Below are positions 1 through 8,800 of a DNA stretch of 64,000 nucleotides, piece after piece (positions within the stretch are counted from its first letter, which is position 1; every line of letters starts with the position of its first letter). Where the stretch lies: the NCBI RefSeq assembly GCF_028368855.1, contig NZ_JAQNCY010000001.1:124001-188000 (forward strand). The letters are read 5' to 3'. Source of the stretch: Leisingera sp. SS27. GTDB taxonomy: Bacteria; Pseudomonadota; Alphaproteobacteria; Rhodobacterales; Rhodobacteraceae. The position numbers and the translations under genes were made by a program. The notes beneath the pieces are model-generated. The model was not told the DNA's origin and searched no databases. It worked only from the letters and a program-made list of their open reading frames with translations.

Positions 1-492
1 GGCTTCCTCAACTACAACGTCGAGGAAAACGACAGCTGGACCTGGGGCAACATCGGCTACAAGGCCACCGGCGTCGACGGCGAGATCGGCAACGGCGACG
101 CGATCATCGACCTGGTCTATGCGCTGGGGGCGGAATACCGCGCCAATGCCACCTTCATTCTGAACTCCAAGACCGCGGGAATGCTGCGGAAACTGAAGGA
201 CGCCGATGGCCGCTTCCTGTGGTCCGACGGCCTGGCCGCGGGCGAGCCTGCGCGCCTCATGGGCTACCCGGTGCTGATCGCCGAGGACATGCCGGACCCG
301 GCCGCCAACAGCTTCCCCATCGCCTTCGGCGACTTCCGCGCCGGCTACACCATTGCCGAACGCCCGGACCTGCGGGTGATGCGCGACCCCTTCAGCGCCA
401 AGCCGCATGTGCTGTTCTACGCGACCAAACGCGTCGGCGGCGACGTCAGCGACTTTGCCGCGATCAAGCTGATGAAATTCGGCCTGAGCTGA
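1..492 (+). CDS. GTA major capsid protein (HK97 fold), C-terminal part
   Basis: The reading frame is open from base 1 to the TGA at 490-492, giving the last 163 residues of a protein that is normally about 400 residues long; the start lies outside the window. The sequence (NGDAIIDLVYALGAEYRANATF, then a P-domain/A-domain stretch ending in KLMKFGLS) matches the phage HK97-type major capsid family, and the genes that follow are the ordered GTA head and tail genes, so this is g5 of the gene transfer agent cluster. It forms the small head that packages random host DNA. The capsid gene is followed by a large GC-rich hairpin region rather than by the usual start-stop overlap. Identification is from sequence family and gene order; confident. 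Confidence 0.93.
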   Translation, partial: GFLNYNVEENDSWTWGNIGYKATGVDGEIGNGDAIIDLVYALGAEYRANATFILNSKTAGMLRKLKDADGRFLWSDGLAAGEPARLMGYPVLIAEDMPDPAANSFPIAFGDFRAGYTIAERPDLRVMRDPFSAKPHVLFYATKRVGGDVSDFAAIKLMKFGLS

Positions 493-507
493 CCGCTCAG
501 CGCTGAT

Positions 508-606
508 GGCGGACCGGCAGCCCGGTCCGCCGGCTGGCACGCACCCCATATTCCCTGCCGTCTAGCTGCTCCCCCTCCGTCCGAGCGGCAGGGAACGGTG
601 CGTGCC
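508..606 (+). repeat. Compound inverted repeat between capsid and adaptor genes
   Basis: Two structures are visible. A perfect 10-bp hairpin pairs 508-517 with 522-531 around a 4-nt loop. A second, longer one pairs 536-545 (GGCACGCACC) with 597-606 and 551-560 (TTCCCTGCCG) with 586-595, around a 25-nt loop. There is no T-run, so a classical terminator is unlikely. The position just after the most highly needed structural gene suggests an RNA processing, stabilising or attenuation element; this is inference. Confidence 0.7.
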
Positions 607-671
607 GGCCGAACCTTAAAAACCGGACAGCAGATCAGGGCCGGCACAAGGGGGAGGCCCGCAGGAGTGAG

Positions 672-1274
672 ATGATGATGCTGAGCGAAGTGCCCCCCGT
701 GCCCGAGGCCGCCCTGCCGCTGGCCCCCTTCAAGGCGCACCTCCGCCTGGGCACCGGCTTTGGCGAGGACAGCCTGCAGGACGAGGTGCTGATCGGCTTC
801 CTGCGCGCCGCCGTGGCCGCGGTGGAAGGAAGAACCGGCAAGGCACTGATAACACGTGAATTTGAGATCGAGATCCGCCACTGGCGCGACCGTGCCCGGA
901 TGGTGTTTCCCATCGCCCCGGTGCAGGCTGTGACAGAGGTGATGATCCGCGGCGCCGCTGGCGCTGAGACGGTGCTGGACCCCGCCGCCTACCAGCTGGA
1001 GCGCGACAGCCAGCGCCCGGCGCTGTGTCCCGCGGGCAGCCTGCTGCCCGCCATTCCCGCCGGCGGCCTGGCACGGATCACCCTGCAGGCCGGCATGGCC
1101 GCGGACTTGGGCGGCTTGCCCGCCGATCTGGGCCAGGCGGTGATGCTGCTGGCCGCGCATTACTACGAATACCGGGCCGACACCGGCCTCCATGGCGGCT
1201 GCATGCCCTTTGGCGTCACCAGCCTGATTGAACGTTACCGTACCCTGCGGCTGACATTGGGAGGCCTGGCATGA
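672..1274 (+). CDS. GTA head-tail adaptor protein (g6, phiE125 gp8-like)
   Basis: 200 residues. In the RcGTA particle the g6 product binds the portal and starts the head-tail connector. The position directly after the capsid gene, the length and the alpha-helical start (LAPFKAHLRLGTGF...DEVLIGFLRAAVAAVEGRTGKAL) fit the phiE125 gp8 / HK97 gp6-like connector family. Three in-frame ATG codons lie in a row at 672, 675 and 678; the AGGAG at 663-667 is spaced better for the second or third, so the true start may be 3 or 6 bases later. It ends in an ATGA overlap with the next gene, so the two are probably translationally coupled. Confidence 0.88.
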   Translation: MMMLSEVPPVPEAALPLAPFKAHLRLGTGFGEDSLQDEVLIGFLRAAVAAVEGRTGKALITREFEIEIRHWRDRARMVFPIAPVQAVTEVMIRGAAGAETVLDPAAYQLERDSQRPALCPAGSLLPAIPAGGLARITLQAGMAADLGGLPADLGQAVMLLAAHYYEYRADTGLHGGCMPFGVTSLIERYRTLRLTLGGLA

Positions 1275-1603
1275 AACGCCCCCCGAACCTGACCCGCAAA
1301 CTGGTGCTGGAAGACCCCCAGCGCGCCCCCGACGGCGCCGGCGGCTATACCGAGACCTGGGTGGCGCTTGGCACTCTCTGGGCTGAGGTGAAATCTCTCA
1401 GGGGGCGCCTCAACAGCGACAGCCTATCTTTGCAAAAATACCGTATCACCCTGCGCGCCAGCCCGGATGGCTTTGCGTCCCGTCCGCGCCCGGATCAGCG
1501 GTTCCGGGACGAGGGCCGCCTCTACCGTATTGATGCAGTTACGGAAAATGGACCGGACGCCCGCTATCTCACCTGTTTCGCGGTTGCGGAGGTGAGCGCA
1601 TGA
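1271..1603 (+). CDS. GTA head closure / stopper protein (g7, SPP1 gp16-like)
   Basis: 110 residues. The protein is a small beta-barrel head-completion protein that sits under the adaptor ring and holds DNA in the head. The pattern NLTRKLVLEDPQ...GGYTETWVALGTLWAEVKSLRGR...YRITLRASP fits the SPP1 gp16 / HK97 gp10 head-tail joining family. It overlaps the preceding and following genes by 4 bases (ATGA) on both sides, which is typical of this operon. Function is assigned from family and from its fixed place between adaptor and terminator genes. Confidence 0.9.
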   Translation: MKRPPNLTRKLVLEDPQRAPDGAGGYTETWVALGTLWAEVKSLRGRLNSDSLSLQKYRITLRASPDGFASRPRPDQRFRDEGRLYRIDAVTENGPDARYLTCFAVAEVSA

Positions 1604-2007
1604 CCTATGCCATCGCAGGCGGGCTGCAATCCGCCGTCTACACCCATCTGACCGGCGACGCGGATCTGACGGCGCTGGTCGGCAGCGCGATTTATGACGC
1701 CATCCCCGCAGGCCCCTTGCCGCAGACCTATGTGGCGCTTGGCAGCGAGGAGGTGCTGGATCGCTCCGACAAGACCGCAGGCGGGGCTGAGCACCGGTTT
1801 TTCATTACCGTCACCACCGACATGGCCGGTTTTGCCACCGCCAAATCCGCCGCCGCCGCCGTTTGCCACGCGCTGGTCGGGGCCCAGGTGCCGCTGCCGC
1901 GCGGGCAATTGACCGGCCTGTGGTTCGACCGCGCCAAGGCAGAACGGCTGAGCACCGGCGGACATCAGATCACCCTGCGGTTCCGTGCGCGGGTGGATGA
2001 CGTTTGA
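1600..2007 (+). CDS. GTA tail terminator protein (g8, DUF3168)
   Basis: 135 residues, DUF3168 family. It caps the tail tube and joins it to the head connector. Family features are the opening GLQSAVYTHLTGDADLTALVG, the following IYDAIPAGPLPQTYVALG and the C-terminal strand ITLRFRARVDDV. The start overlaps the g7 stop by 4 bases. Downstream, the operon's overlap pattern breaks and a 153-bp GC-rich hairpin region precedes g9. Confidence 0.9.
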   Translation: MTYAIAGGLQSAVYTHLTGDADLTALVGSAIYDAIPAGPLPQTYVALGSEEVLDRSDKTAGGAEHRFFITVTTDMAGFATAKSAAAAVCHALVGAQVPLPRGQLTGLWFDRAKAERLSTGGHQITLRFRARVDDV

Positions 2008-2021
2008 TGTTCGACAACAGA

Positions 2022-2113
2022 GGGCAGCGTCCGGCCCGTCCGGGGTGGAAGCGAAGCGCCCGCCCCGGTGGGGGGCGGGACGGGCGCTGCCCGGGGCCTT
2101 CGGCCCAGGCGGG
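2022..2113 (+). repeat. GC-rich nested hairpins between g8 and g9
   Basis: An outer stem pairs 2022-2029 (GGGCAGCG) with 2085-2092 and continues with GCCCGTC against GACGGGC after a small bulge. Inside it is a CCCGCCCC/GGGGCGGG hairpin, and immediately 3' is a short GGGCC-TTC-GGCCC hairpin. The layout (outer GGGCNGCG...CGCNGCCC stem, inner hairpin, then a second GC hairpin) is the same as that of the element inside g14 at 5624-5699. It lies just upstream of the abundantly needed tail tube gene. Role unknown. Confidence 0.65.
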
Positions 2114-2160
2114 GTCCTCAAGAACCGATGCCTAACATATGATTTTACAGGAGAAACCCC

Positions 2161-2574
2161 ATGACAGTTCAAAACGGCAAGGACCTCTTGGTCAAAGTGG
2201 ACATGAACGGCGCAGGCCTGTTTGAAACCATCGCCGGCCTGCGTGCCACGCGCATCAGCTTCAACGCAGAAAGCGTCGATGTGACCAGCCTCGAAAGCCA
2301 GGGCGGCTGGCGCGAACTGCTGGCCGGCGCCGGTGTGCGCTCCGCCAGCATCTCCGGCTCCGGCATCTTCCGGGATGAGGCCACGGACGAACGCGCCCGG
2401 CAGCTGTTCTTTGACGGGCTGACGCCGGAGTTCCAGGTGATCATCCCCGACTTCGGCATCGTGCAGGGGCCGTTCCAGGTCACCGCGCTGGAATATGCCG
2501 GCAGCCACAATGGCGAGGCGACCTATGAACTGTCGCTCGCCAGCGCCGGCCAGCTCAGCTTTGCGGCGGTCTGA
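2161..2574 (+). CDS. GTA major tail tube protein (g9, TP901-1 family)
   Basis: 137 residues, TP901-1 family phage major tail protein, which stacks in rings to form the tail tube. Family hallmarks are the N-terminal NGKDLLVKVD, then SFNAESVDVTSLES, and the C-terminal VTALEYAGSHNGEATYELSLASAG, the usual beta-sandwich repeat of tail-tube proteins. The start has a strong AGGAG site at 2148-2152, unlike the upstream genes that start within ATGA overlaps. This is consistent with separate, higher translation of a protein needed in many copies. Confidence 0.92.
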   Translation: MTVQNGKDLLVKVDMNGAGLFETIAGLRATRISFNAESVDVTSLESQGGWRELLAGAGVRSASISGSGIFRDEATDERARQLFFDGLTPEFQVIIPDFGIVQGPFQVTALEYAGSHNGEATYELSLASAGQLSFAAV

Positions 2575-2577
2575 CCG

Positions 2578-2898
2578 ATGGTGAACCCGCATGCAGGTGA
2601 GGCAGAATTGCTCGTGAATGGAACGCCTTACGCGTTGAAGCTGACACTCGGCGCATTGGCGGGGCTTGAGGCCGCGCTGGAGGAAGGCACCCTGGTGGAT
2701 CTGGTGCAGCGGTTCGAACAGGGCCGGTTTTCCGCCCGCGACGTGCTGGCGCTGCTGGCCGCCGGCCTGCAGGGCGGCGGCCATGATCTCAGCCGCGAGG
2801 ACCTTGCCGCGGCCGCCATCACCGGCGGCCCGATGCAGGCGGCGCGGGTGGCGGCGGAGCTGCTAGTGCGCAGCTTTGCCGTGCCCGAAAGCCCATGA
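2578..2898 (+). CDS. GTA gp10 tail assembly chaperone-like protein
   Basis: 106 residues, of the family specific to gene transfer agents and related phages (GTA_gp10). The core reads VNGTPYALKLTLGALAGLEAALEEGTLVDLVQRF in two segments, resembling the N-terminal halves of tail tube assembly chaperones that hold the tape measure during assembly. It starts 3 bases after the g9 stop and overlaps the next gene by 4 bases. The paired small genes here and at 2895 sit where lambda has gpG/gpGT; here they are separate genes and no slippery frameshift is needed. Chaperone role is inference from position. Confidence 0.85.
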   Translation: MVNPHAGEAELLVNGTPYALKLTLGALAGLEAALEEGTLVDLVQRFEQGRFSARDVLALLAAGLQGGGHDLSREDLAAAAITGGPMQAARVAAELLVRSFAVPESP

Positions 2899-3110
2899 GT
2901 GCGCTCGACTGGCCCGCGCTGATGCACGCCGGGATGGCGGGGCTGAAACTGCTGCCGCGCGATTTCTGGCAGCTGACGCCTGCCGAACTGCGGCTGATGC
3001 TGGGCGATCCGGCGGCGCCGCAGCCGCTGGGCCGCGACCGGCTGGCAGCCTTGATGCAGGCATTCCCGGACACCGCCGGCGCGAAGAACAAGGAGACAAC
3101 AGATGACTGA
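2895..3110 (+). CDS. GTA g10.1 tail assembly chaperone (TAC_6)
   Basis: 71 residues, phage tail assembly chaperone of the rcc01693/TAC type. Characteristic stretches are LDWPALMHAGM at the start and LLPRDFWQLTPAELRLMLG in the middle, the signature of this family. It overlaps gp10 by 4 bases and the tape measure gene by 8 bases. With gp10 it probably coats the tape measure before tail tube polymerisation; that role is inferred from the analogous phage gene pair. Confidence 0.88.
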   Translation: MSALDWPALMHAGMAGLKLLPRDFWQLTPAELRLMLGDPAAPQPLGRDRLAALMQAFPDTAGAKNKETTDD

Positions 3111-3762
3111 CTCATCTTCAATGGCAGAACTGGAATTGCAGGGCGAGGCTTTGGGCGAAGCCCTGGGCGGTGCCTCAGGAATGGCCGCGGCCTTTGCAGA
3201 AGTGCTGGGGCGGGTCAAGCAAGGGTTCTCCGAGACCGGCCGCGATGCCCAGATCCTGGACCGCAGCCTTTCCAAGGGCTTGCGCCGCGCCTTTGACGGT
3301 CTTGTGTTCGACGGCGACAGCCTTTCCGAGGCGATGGAGACGCTGAGGAACAGCATGATCCGCACCACCTATAACGCGGCGATGAAACCGGTCACCAACC
3401 ATGTGGGCGGACTGATTTCCGACGGGTTCGGCAGTCTGATCGGAAACATCCTTCCCTTCGCCAATGGCGCCGCCTTCAGCCAGGGCAAGGTGATGCCCTT
3501 TGCCAAGGGCGGCGTTGTCACCAGCCCCACAACCTTCCCGATGCGGGGCGCCACCGGACTGGTGGGGGAAGCGGGGCCAGAGGCGATCCTGCCGCTCACA
3601 CGCGGGGCCGATGGCTCGCTTGGTGTGCGCAGCCAGGGCGGAGGCGCGGTCAGCGTGGTGATGAATGTCTCCACCCCCGACGTCAAAGGCTTTGAACGCA
3701 GCCGCAGCCAGATCGCCGCACAGCTGTCACGCGCGCTGAGCCGCGGCGGACGAAACCGTTAA
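3103..3762 (+). CDS. GTA tail tape measure protein (g11)
   Basis: 219 residues. It sets tail length and its C-terminal part stays in the tail tip. The short length agrees with the short tail of GTA particles. Recognisable parts are the hydrophobic middle (NHVGGLISDGFGSLIGNILPF) and the family motif GEAGPEAILPLTRGADGSLGV at about residues 150-170, common to alphaproteobacterial short tape measure proteins. Translation is coupled to the upstream chaperone gene through an 8-base overlap. Confidence 0.9.
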   Translation: MTDSSSMAELELQGEALGEALGGASGMAAAFAEVLGRVKQGFSETGRDAQILDRSLSKGLRRAFDGLVFDGDSLSEAMETLRNSMIRTTYNAAMKPVTNHVGGLISDGFGSLIGNILPFANGAAFSQGKVMPFAKGGVVTSPTTFPMRGATGLVGEAGPEAILPLTRGADGSLGVRSQGGGAVSVVMNVSTPDVKGFERSRSQIAAQLSRALSRGGRNR

Positions 3763-3779
3763 GGATGGAGGTTAACACT

Positions 3780-4412
3780 ATGAATTTCCACGAAGTCCGC
3801 TTTCCCGCGTCGCTCAGCTTCGGCTCTGTCGGTGGCCCCGAGCGGCGCACCGATGTGGTGACGCTGGCCAATGGGTTTGAGGAGCGCAACACCCCGTGGG
3901 CGCACTCCCGCCGCCGCTATGACGCGGGGCTTGGCCTGCGCGCGCTGGAGGATATCGAGGTGCTGATCGCCTTCTTCGAGGCGCGCCAGGGGCAGCTCTA
4001 CGGCTTCCGCTGGAAGGATTGGAGCGATTACAAATCTGCCCGGCCCAGCGCGGAAGTGGCCTTTGACGATCAAGAGATCGCAACGGGTGACGGCAGCAGC
4101 GTGACGTTCCAGCTCACCAAGACCTACCGCTCCGGCGCGTTCACCTATCAGCGTCCGATTGCCAAACCCGTGTCCGGGACCGTGCGGGTGGGGAGCGAGC
4201 AGGACGAGCTGCGCGAAGGTGTGGATTACGCGCTGGATACCGCCACCGGCCTCATCACCCTGGCGCACCCGCCGGAGCTTGGCCTCAGCATCAATGCAGG
4301 CTTTGAGTTTGACGTGCCGGTGCGGTTCGACACCGCCAGTATCCAGACCAGCGTGTCCTCCTTTCAGGCCGGCGAGGCGCCTGCAGTTCCGGTGGTGGAG
4401 GTGCGGGTATGA
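3780..4412 (+). CDS. GTA distal tail protein (g12, DUF2460)
   Basis: 210 residues, DUF2460 / TIGR02217 family. It forms the ring that joins the tail tube to the hub. The N-terminus MNFHEVRFPASLSFGS, then GGPERRTDVVTLANGFEERN and WAHSRRRYDAG, is diagnostic. An earlier in-frame ATG at 3765 exists, but GGAGG at 3767-3771 lies after it and 8 bases before the ATG at 3780, so 3780 is the start. The stop overlaps the next start (ATGA at 4409). Confidence 0.94.
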   Translation: MNFHEVRFPASLSFGSVGGPERRTDVVTLANGFEERNTPWAHSRRRYDAGLGLRALEDIEVLIAFFEARQGQLYGFRWKDWSDYKSARPSAEVAFDDQEIATGDGSSVTFQLTKTYRSGAFTYQRPIAKPVSGTVRVGSEQDELREGVDYALDTATGLITLAHPPELGLSINAGFEFDVPVRFDTASIQTSVSSFQAGEAPAVPVVEVRV

Positions 4413-5296
4413 CCAGCCTTTCCAGTGGCTTGCGCGACCACCTTCAATCCGGAATCACCACGGTGTGCCGTGCCTGGGCGCTGGAGCGGCGCGACGGAAC
4501 GGTGCTGGGATTTACCGACCATGACTGCGTGCTGTCCTTTGACGGCATCACCTTCCAGCCCGGCAGCGGGCTGACCGCGCGGGCGGTGCAGCAGGCCACC
4601 GGCCTGTCGGTCGACAACACCGAGGCCTTGGGGGTGCTGAGCGACGCCGCGGTGCGAGAGGAGGACATCGAGGCAGGCCGGTTTGACGGCGCGGAGGTGC
4701 GCTGCTGGCTGGTCAATTGGCAAGACGTCAGCATGCGGTGGCTGCAGTTCCGAGGCTCCATCGGCGAGATCCGCCGGGCAGGCGGTGCCTTTGAGGCTGA
4801 ACTGCGCGGGCTGACCGAAGCGCTGAACCAGCCGCTGGGGCGGATTTACCAGAAGCCCTGCACGGCTGTGCTGGGCAGCCGCACCTGCGGTTTCGATCTG
4901 GAAACGCCCGGATATGCCACTGACGTTGCGGTGGCGGAGACAAACCGCAGCGAGGCGTTCCGCTGGGACGCCTTGCCGGGGTTTGAGCCCGGCTGGTTTG
5001 CCGATGGCCGGCTGACGGTCCTCAGCGGTGCGGCAGAGGGGCTGTGGGCTGCCATCAAGGCGGACCGCAGCGATGCTGAGGGCCGCAGGATCACCCTGTG
5101 GGAGCCGGTGCGCGCCGCGGTGCAGCCGGGTGACATGGTCCGGCTGCAGGCTGGCTGCGACAAACGCATGGAGACCTGCCGCCTGAAGTTCAACAACCTT
5201 CTGAACTTTCAGGGGTTTCCCGATATTCCGGGCGAAGACTGGGTGATGGCGGTGCCGCGCCAGTCCGGCACCAACACCGGGGGCAGCCGCAGATGA
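4409..5296 (+). CDS. GTA tail hub protein (g13, DUF2163)
   Basis: 295 residues, DUF2163 N-terminal part followed by a phage BR0599-type C-terminal domain (TIGR02218). It forms the hub between the distal tail ring and the megatron. Four cysteines are visible in two pairs, C151/C160 and C250/C257, the second in the conserved FNNLLNFQGFPDIPG context. Hub proteins of the lambda gpL kind bind an iron-sulfur cluster through such cysteines, so this one probably does too. It overlaps both neighbouring genes by 4 bases. Confidence 0.92.
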   Translation: MTSLSSGLRDHLQSGITTVCRAWALERRDGTVLGFTDHDCVLSFDGITFQPGSGLTARAVQQATGLSVDNTEALGVLSDAAVREEDIEAGRFDGAEVRCWLVNWQDVSMRWLQFRGSIGEIRRAGGAFEAELRGLTEALNQPLGRIYQKPCTAVLGSRTCGFDLETPGYATDVAVAETNRSEAFRWDALPGFEPGWFADGRLTVLSGAAEGLWAAIKADRSDAEGRRITLWEPVRAAVQPGDMVRLQAGCDKRMETCRLKFNNLLNFQGFPDIPGEDWVMAVPRQSGTNTGGSRR

Positions 5297-5826
5297 GCCG
5301 GGTGGTGGAGGCCGCGCGCGGCTGGATCGGCACGCCCTATGTGCATCAGGCGTCCTGCAAGGGGGCGGGCTGCGATTGCCTGGGGCTGATCCTGGGGCTG
5401 TGGCGCGAACTGCTGGGCGCTGAGCCGGAGCTGCCGCCCGCCTACACGATGGACTGGTCCGAACCTCAGGGCGCCGAGGCGCTGTGGCAGGCCGCAACGC
5501 GGCATCTGGCAGCGAAGCCGCTGGATGCGGCGGCCCCCGGCGATGTGATCCTGTTCCGGATGCGCGAGGGATCGGTGGCCAAGCATCTGGGGGTGCAGGC
5601 TGTCGTTAGTACCAAAGAAATGAGGGCTGCGTCTGCCTGGGCGGGCGCGAATGCGCCTGCTGGGGGGCAGGCAGGCGCAGCCCGGCGGTGCCGCCGGGCG
5701 AAACAGGTATGCAGTGTCCCCTCCTTCATCCACGCCTATGCCGGCCACGGGGTTGTGGAAAGCCCGCTGAGCCCGCCCTGGCAGCGCCGCATCGTGGCGC
5801 GGTTTCACTTCCCTGGCACGTCCTGA
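5293..5826 (+). CDS. GTA tail NlpC/P60 peptidase (g14) with in-frame insertion
   Basis: 177 residues, TIGR02219 family, a cell-wall peptidase carried in the GTA tail tip that should cut peptidoglycan during DNA delivery. The catalytic cysteine is expected at C29 (in CDCLGL) and the histidine at H98 (in VAKHLG). The family normally runs almost directly from the histidine strand to the SFIHAYAGHGVVESPL block. Here about 30-40 extra residues rich in Ala, Gly, Arg and Cys (about residues 104-142) separate them, which makes the protein longer than usual. The extra DNA is a nested palindrome (5624-5699). Ends are intact, so the reading frame survived the insertion. Whether the enzyme still works is unknown. 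Confidence 0.9.
   Translation: MSRVVEAARGWIGTPYVHQASCKGAGCDCLGLILGLWRELLGAEPELPPAYTMDWSEPQGAEALWQAATRHLAAKPLDAAAPGDVILFRMREGSVAKHLGVQAVVSTKEMRAASAWAGANAPAGGQAGAARRCRRAKQVCSVPSFIHAYAGHGVVESPLSPPWQRRIVARFHFPGTS
5624..5699 (+). repeat. Nested palindrome inserted within GTA g14
   Basis: A 16-bp stem with one T-G wobble pairs 5624-5639 with 5668-5683. Its loop holds a second hairpin (GCGGGCGC-GAAT-GCGCCTGC), and directly downstream 5681-5699 contains CCCGGCGG-TG-CCGCCGGG. The element is translated as low-complexity Ala/Gly/Arg sequence in the middle of a conserved enzyme. Same architecture as 2022-2113. It looks like a small mobile palindromic element; that is inference. Confidence 0.75.
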
Positions 5827-5842
5827 CAAAGGAGCTGATCTG

Positions 5843-8800
5843 ATGGCAACCATTCTACTCTCTGCTGCCGGCGCGGCGATTGGCGGCGCAATTGGCGGCT
5901 CGGTCGCGGGGCTGTCCTCAGCCGTCATCGGCAGGGCGGTCGGCGCCACCCTGGGGCGGCTGATTGACCAGCGCCTGATGGGTTCAGGCGCGGAGCCGGT
6001 GGAGACAGGCAAAGTGGACCGTTTCCGCCTGACCCAGGCCAGCGAGGGCGCGCCGGTGGCGCAGGTTTATGGCCGGATGCGGCTGGGCGGGCAGGTAATC
6101 TGGTCCTCCCGCTTTCTGGAGACAGTCACCGTCACTCCCGGCAGCAGCGGCGGCGGCAAGGGAAGCCCCCGGCCGCCGCAGCCGCAGGTGACCAGCTACA
6201 GTTATTCGGTGTCGCTGGCGGTTGCGCTCTGCGAGGGTGAGGTCGCCAGCATCTCCCGTGTTTGGGCCGATGGCGAGGAAGTGGCACCGAAGGATCTGAA
6301 CATGACCGTCTACCGCGGCACTGCGGACCAGCTGCCGGACCCGGTGATGGAGGCGGTCGAGGGCGCAGGCCAGGTGCCCGCCTACCGCGGTACGGCTTAT
6401 GTGGTGATGGAGAATGTGCAGCTGGCGCGGTTTGGCAACCGGGTGCCGCAGTTCTCATTCGATGTGCTGCGTCCTGAGCAGCCTGCCAGCAGCACCTATG
6501 AGCAGGATCTGGGGCAGCTGGTGCAGGGGGTGGCGCTGATGTCGGGCACGGGCGAGTATGCGCTGGCGCCTGGCACGGTGATGTATTCCGGCGGGCCGGG
6601 GGATATGAAACCCGCCAATCAGCACACGCCCTCGGGGATGAGCGACCTCAAGACCTCGCTGACCGCCTTGAACGCGGAACTGCCCGCCTGCGGTGCGGCG
6701 TCCCTGATCGTATCCTGGTTCGGCAATGATCTGCGCTGCGGGGCCTGTTCAATTAGGCCGAAGGTGGAGCATAAGGATGCCGAGGGCAGCATTCCCTGGA
6801 CGGCGGGCGGGCTGAACCGGGCGTCTGCCGAACAGGTGCTGCGGGAAAACGGAACGCCGCTTTATGGCGGCACGCCGGCCGATGCCTCGGTGGTGCAATC
6901 GATATGGGAAATGCGGGCGCGGGGCCTGCGGGTGATGTTCTATCCCTTCATCCTGATGGATCAGGCGGCGGGCAACACGCTGCCCGATCCCTGGACCGGC
7001 GAGGACGGCCAGCCGCATCTGCCGTGGCGCGGGCGGATCACCTTGTCGGTGGCACCGGGCCAGGCCGGGTCTCCTGATGGCACCGCGGCAGCGGATGCCG
7101 AAGTGGCGGCGTTCTTCGGCACGGCCACGGCGGCGCATTTCACCGTCGGCAGCGGCACCGTGACATATAGCGGCCCGGATGAATGGAGCCTCAGCCGCTT
7201 CATCCTGCACAATGCCGCCCTGTGTGCGGCGGCGGGCGGGGTTGAGGCGTTCTGCATCAGCTCTGAAATGCGCAGCCTGACCCAGATCCGCGGTGCCAAT
7301 GGCTTCCCGGCGGTGCAGCGGCTGAAGGCGCTGGCGGCAGAAGTGCGCAGCCTGCTGGGGCCGGGCACCAAAATCGGCTATGCCGCCGACTGGTCGGAAT
7401 ACTGGGGCTATCAATCGCCGGAGGGCGACCGCTACTTTCACCTCGACCCGCTGTGGGCGGATGCCAATATCGACTTTGTCGGCATCGATAATTACATGCC
7501 GCTGTCCGACTGGCGCGAGGGCAGCGGCCATCTGGACGCGCAGGCGGGCGTGCCGTCGGTCTACGACCTCGATTACCTGCGCAGCAACGTGGAGGGCGGC
7601 GAGGGGTTTGACTGGTATTACCACTCTCCCCAGGCGCGGGAGGCGCAGATCCGCACCCCGATCACCGATGGCGCCCATGATGAGCCCTGGATCTGGCGCT
7701 ACAAGGATATCCGCAGCTGGTGGACTGAGACGCATCACGAGCGCATCGGCGGGGTGCGGCAGGCTGCGCCCACGGACTGGGTGCCGCAATCAAAGCCCAT
7801 CTGGTTCACCGAACTGGGCTGCGCGGCGATCGACAAGGGCACCAATCAGCCCAACAAGTTCCTGGATCCGAAAAGCTCTGAATCGAAACTGCCGCAGTAT
7901 TCCAACGGGTTGCGGGACGATCTGATGCAGATCCAGTACCTGCGCGCCTTTCTGGGATATTGGGGCGAGGCCGCCAATAATCCCGTTTCCGAGGAATACG
8001 GCGGGCCAATGCTGGATATGTCCAACGCCTATGTCTGGGCCTGGGACGCGCGCCCGTTTCCGGCCTTCCCGAGCCGCATGGAGATCTGGAACGACGGCGA
8101 AAACTACCTGCGCGGCCATTGGCTGAACGGGCGTGCCGGACAGCGGACGCTGGCCTCTGTGGTGGAGGAGATCTGCCGCAGCGCGGGCCTTTATGACATT
8201 GATACAACGGGTCTTTACGGCGTGGTGCATGGGTTTGTGAACCCAGATGTGGCAGACGCCCGCGCGGTGCTGCAGCCGCTTATGCTGCGGCACGGGTTTG
8301 ACGCGGTGGAGCGCGACGGTGTGCTGCGGTTCCGGATGCGCAAGGGCAGCGTGACTGAGGCGCTGACGCTGGAGCAACTGGCTGACAGCGACGAGACGGA
8401 CGGCAGCCTGGAATTGGCCCGCGCCAGCGAAGCCGAACTGGCGGGCCGGGTGCGGCTGCGGTTCACCGAATGGGGCGGCGACCATGCCGCCGGCTCGGTC
8501 GAGGCGGTCCTGCCCGACGAGGAGACGCATAGTGTCAGCCAGAATGAGCTGCCCTTGTCGCTCACCCGGGCCGAGGCGCGCCAGACCGTCGCCCGCTGGC
8601 TGGCAGAGGCGCGGATATCCCGCGACACCGCCCGGTTCACGCTGCCGCCGTCGCTCTTGCATCTGGGAGCGGGCGATGTGGTGTCGCTGCCGGTTGAGGG
8701 CAAGGCGCAGCTCTACCGGATCGACCGGGTGGAGCAGGCGGAGGCGCAGGCGGTGGAGGCGGTTCGGATCGAGCCCGGCTCCTATGATCTGGACGCGGTG

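Noticed and set aside
2578-3110. Programmed frameshift between the two tail chaperone genes
   Set aside because: Each gene has its own start and they overlap by 4 bases (ATGA); no slippery heptamer is evident at the junction.
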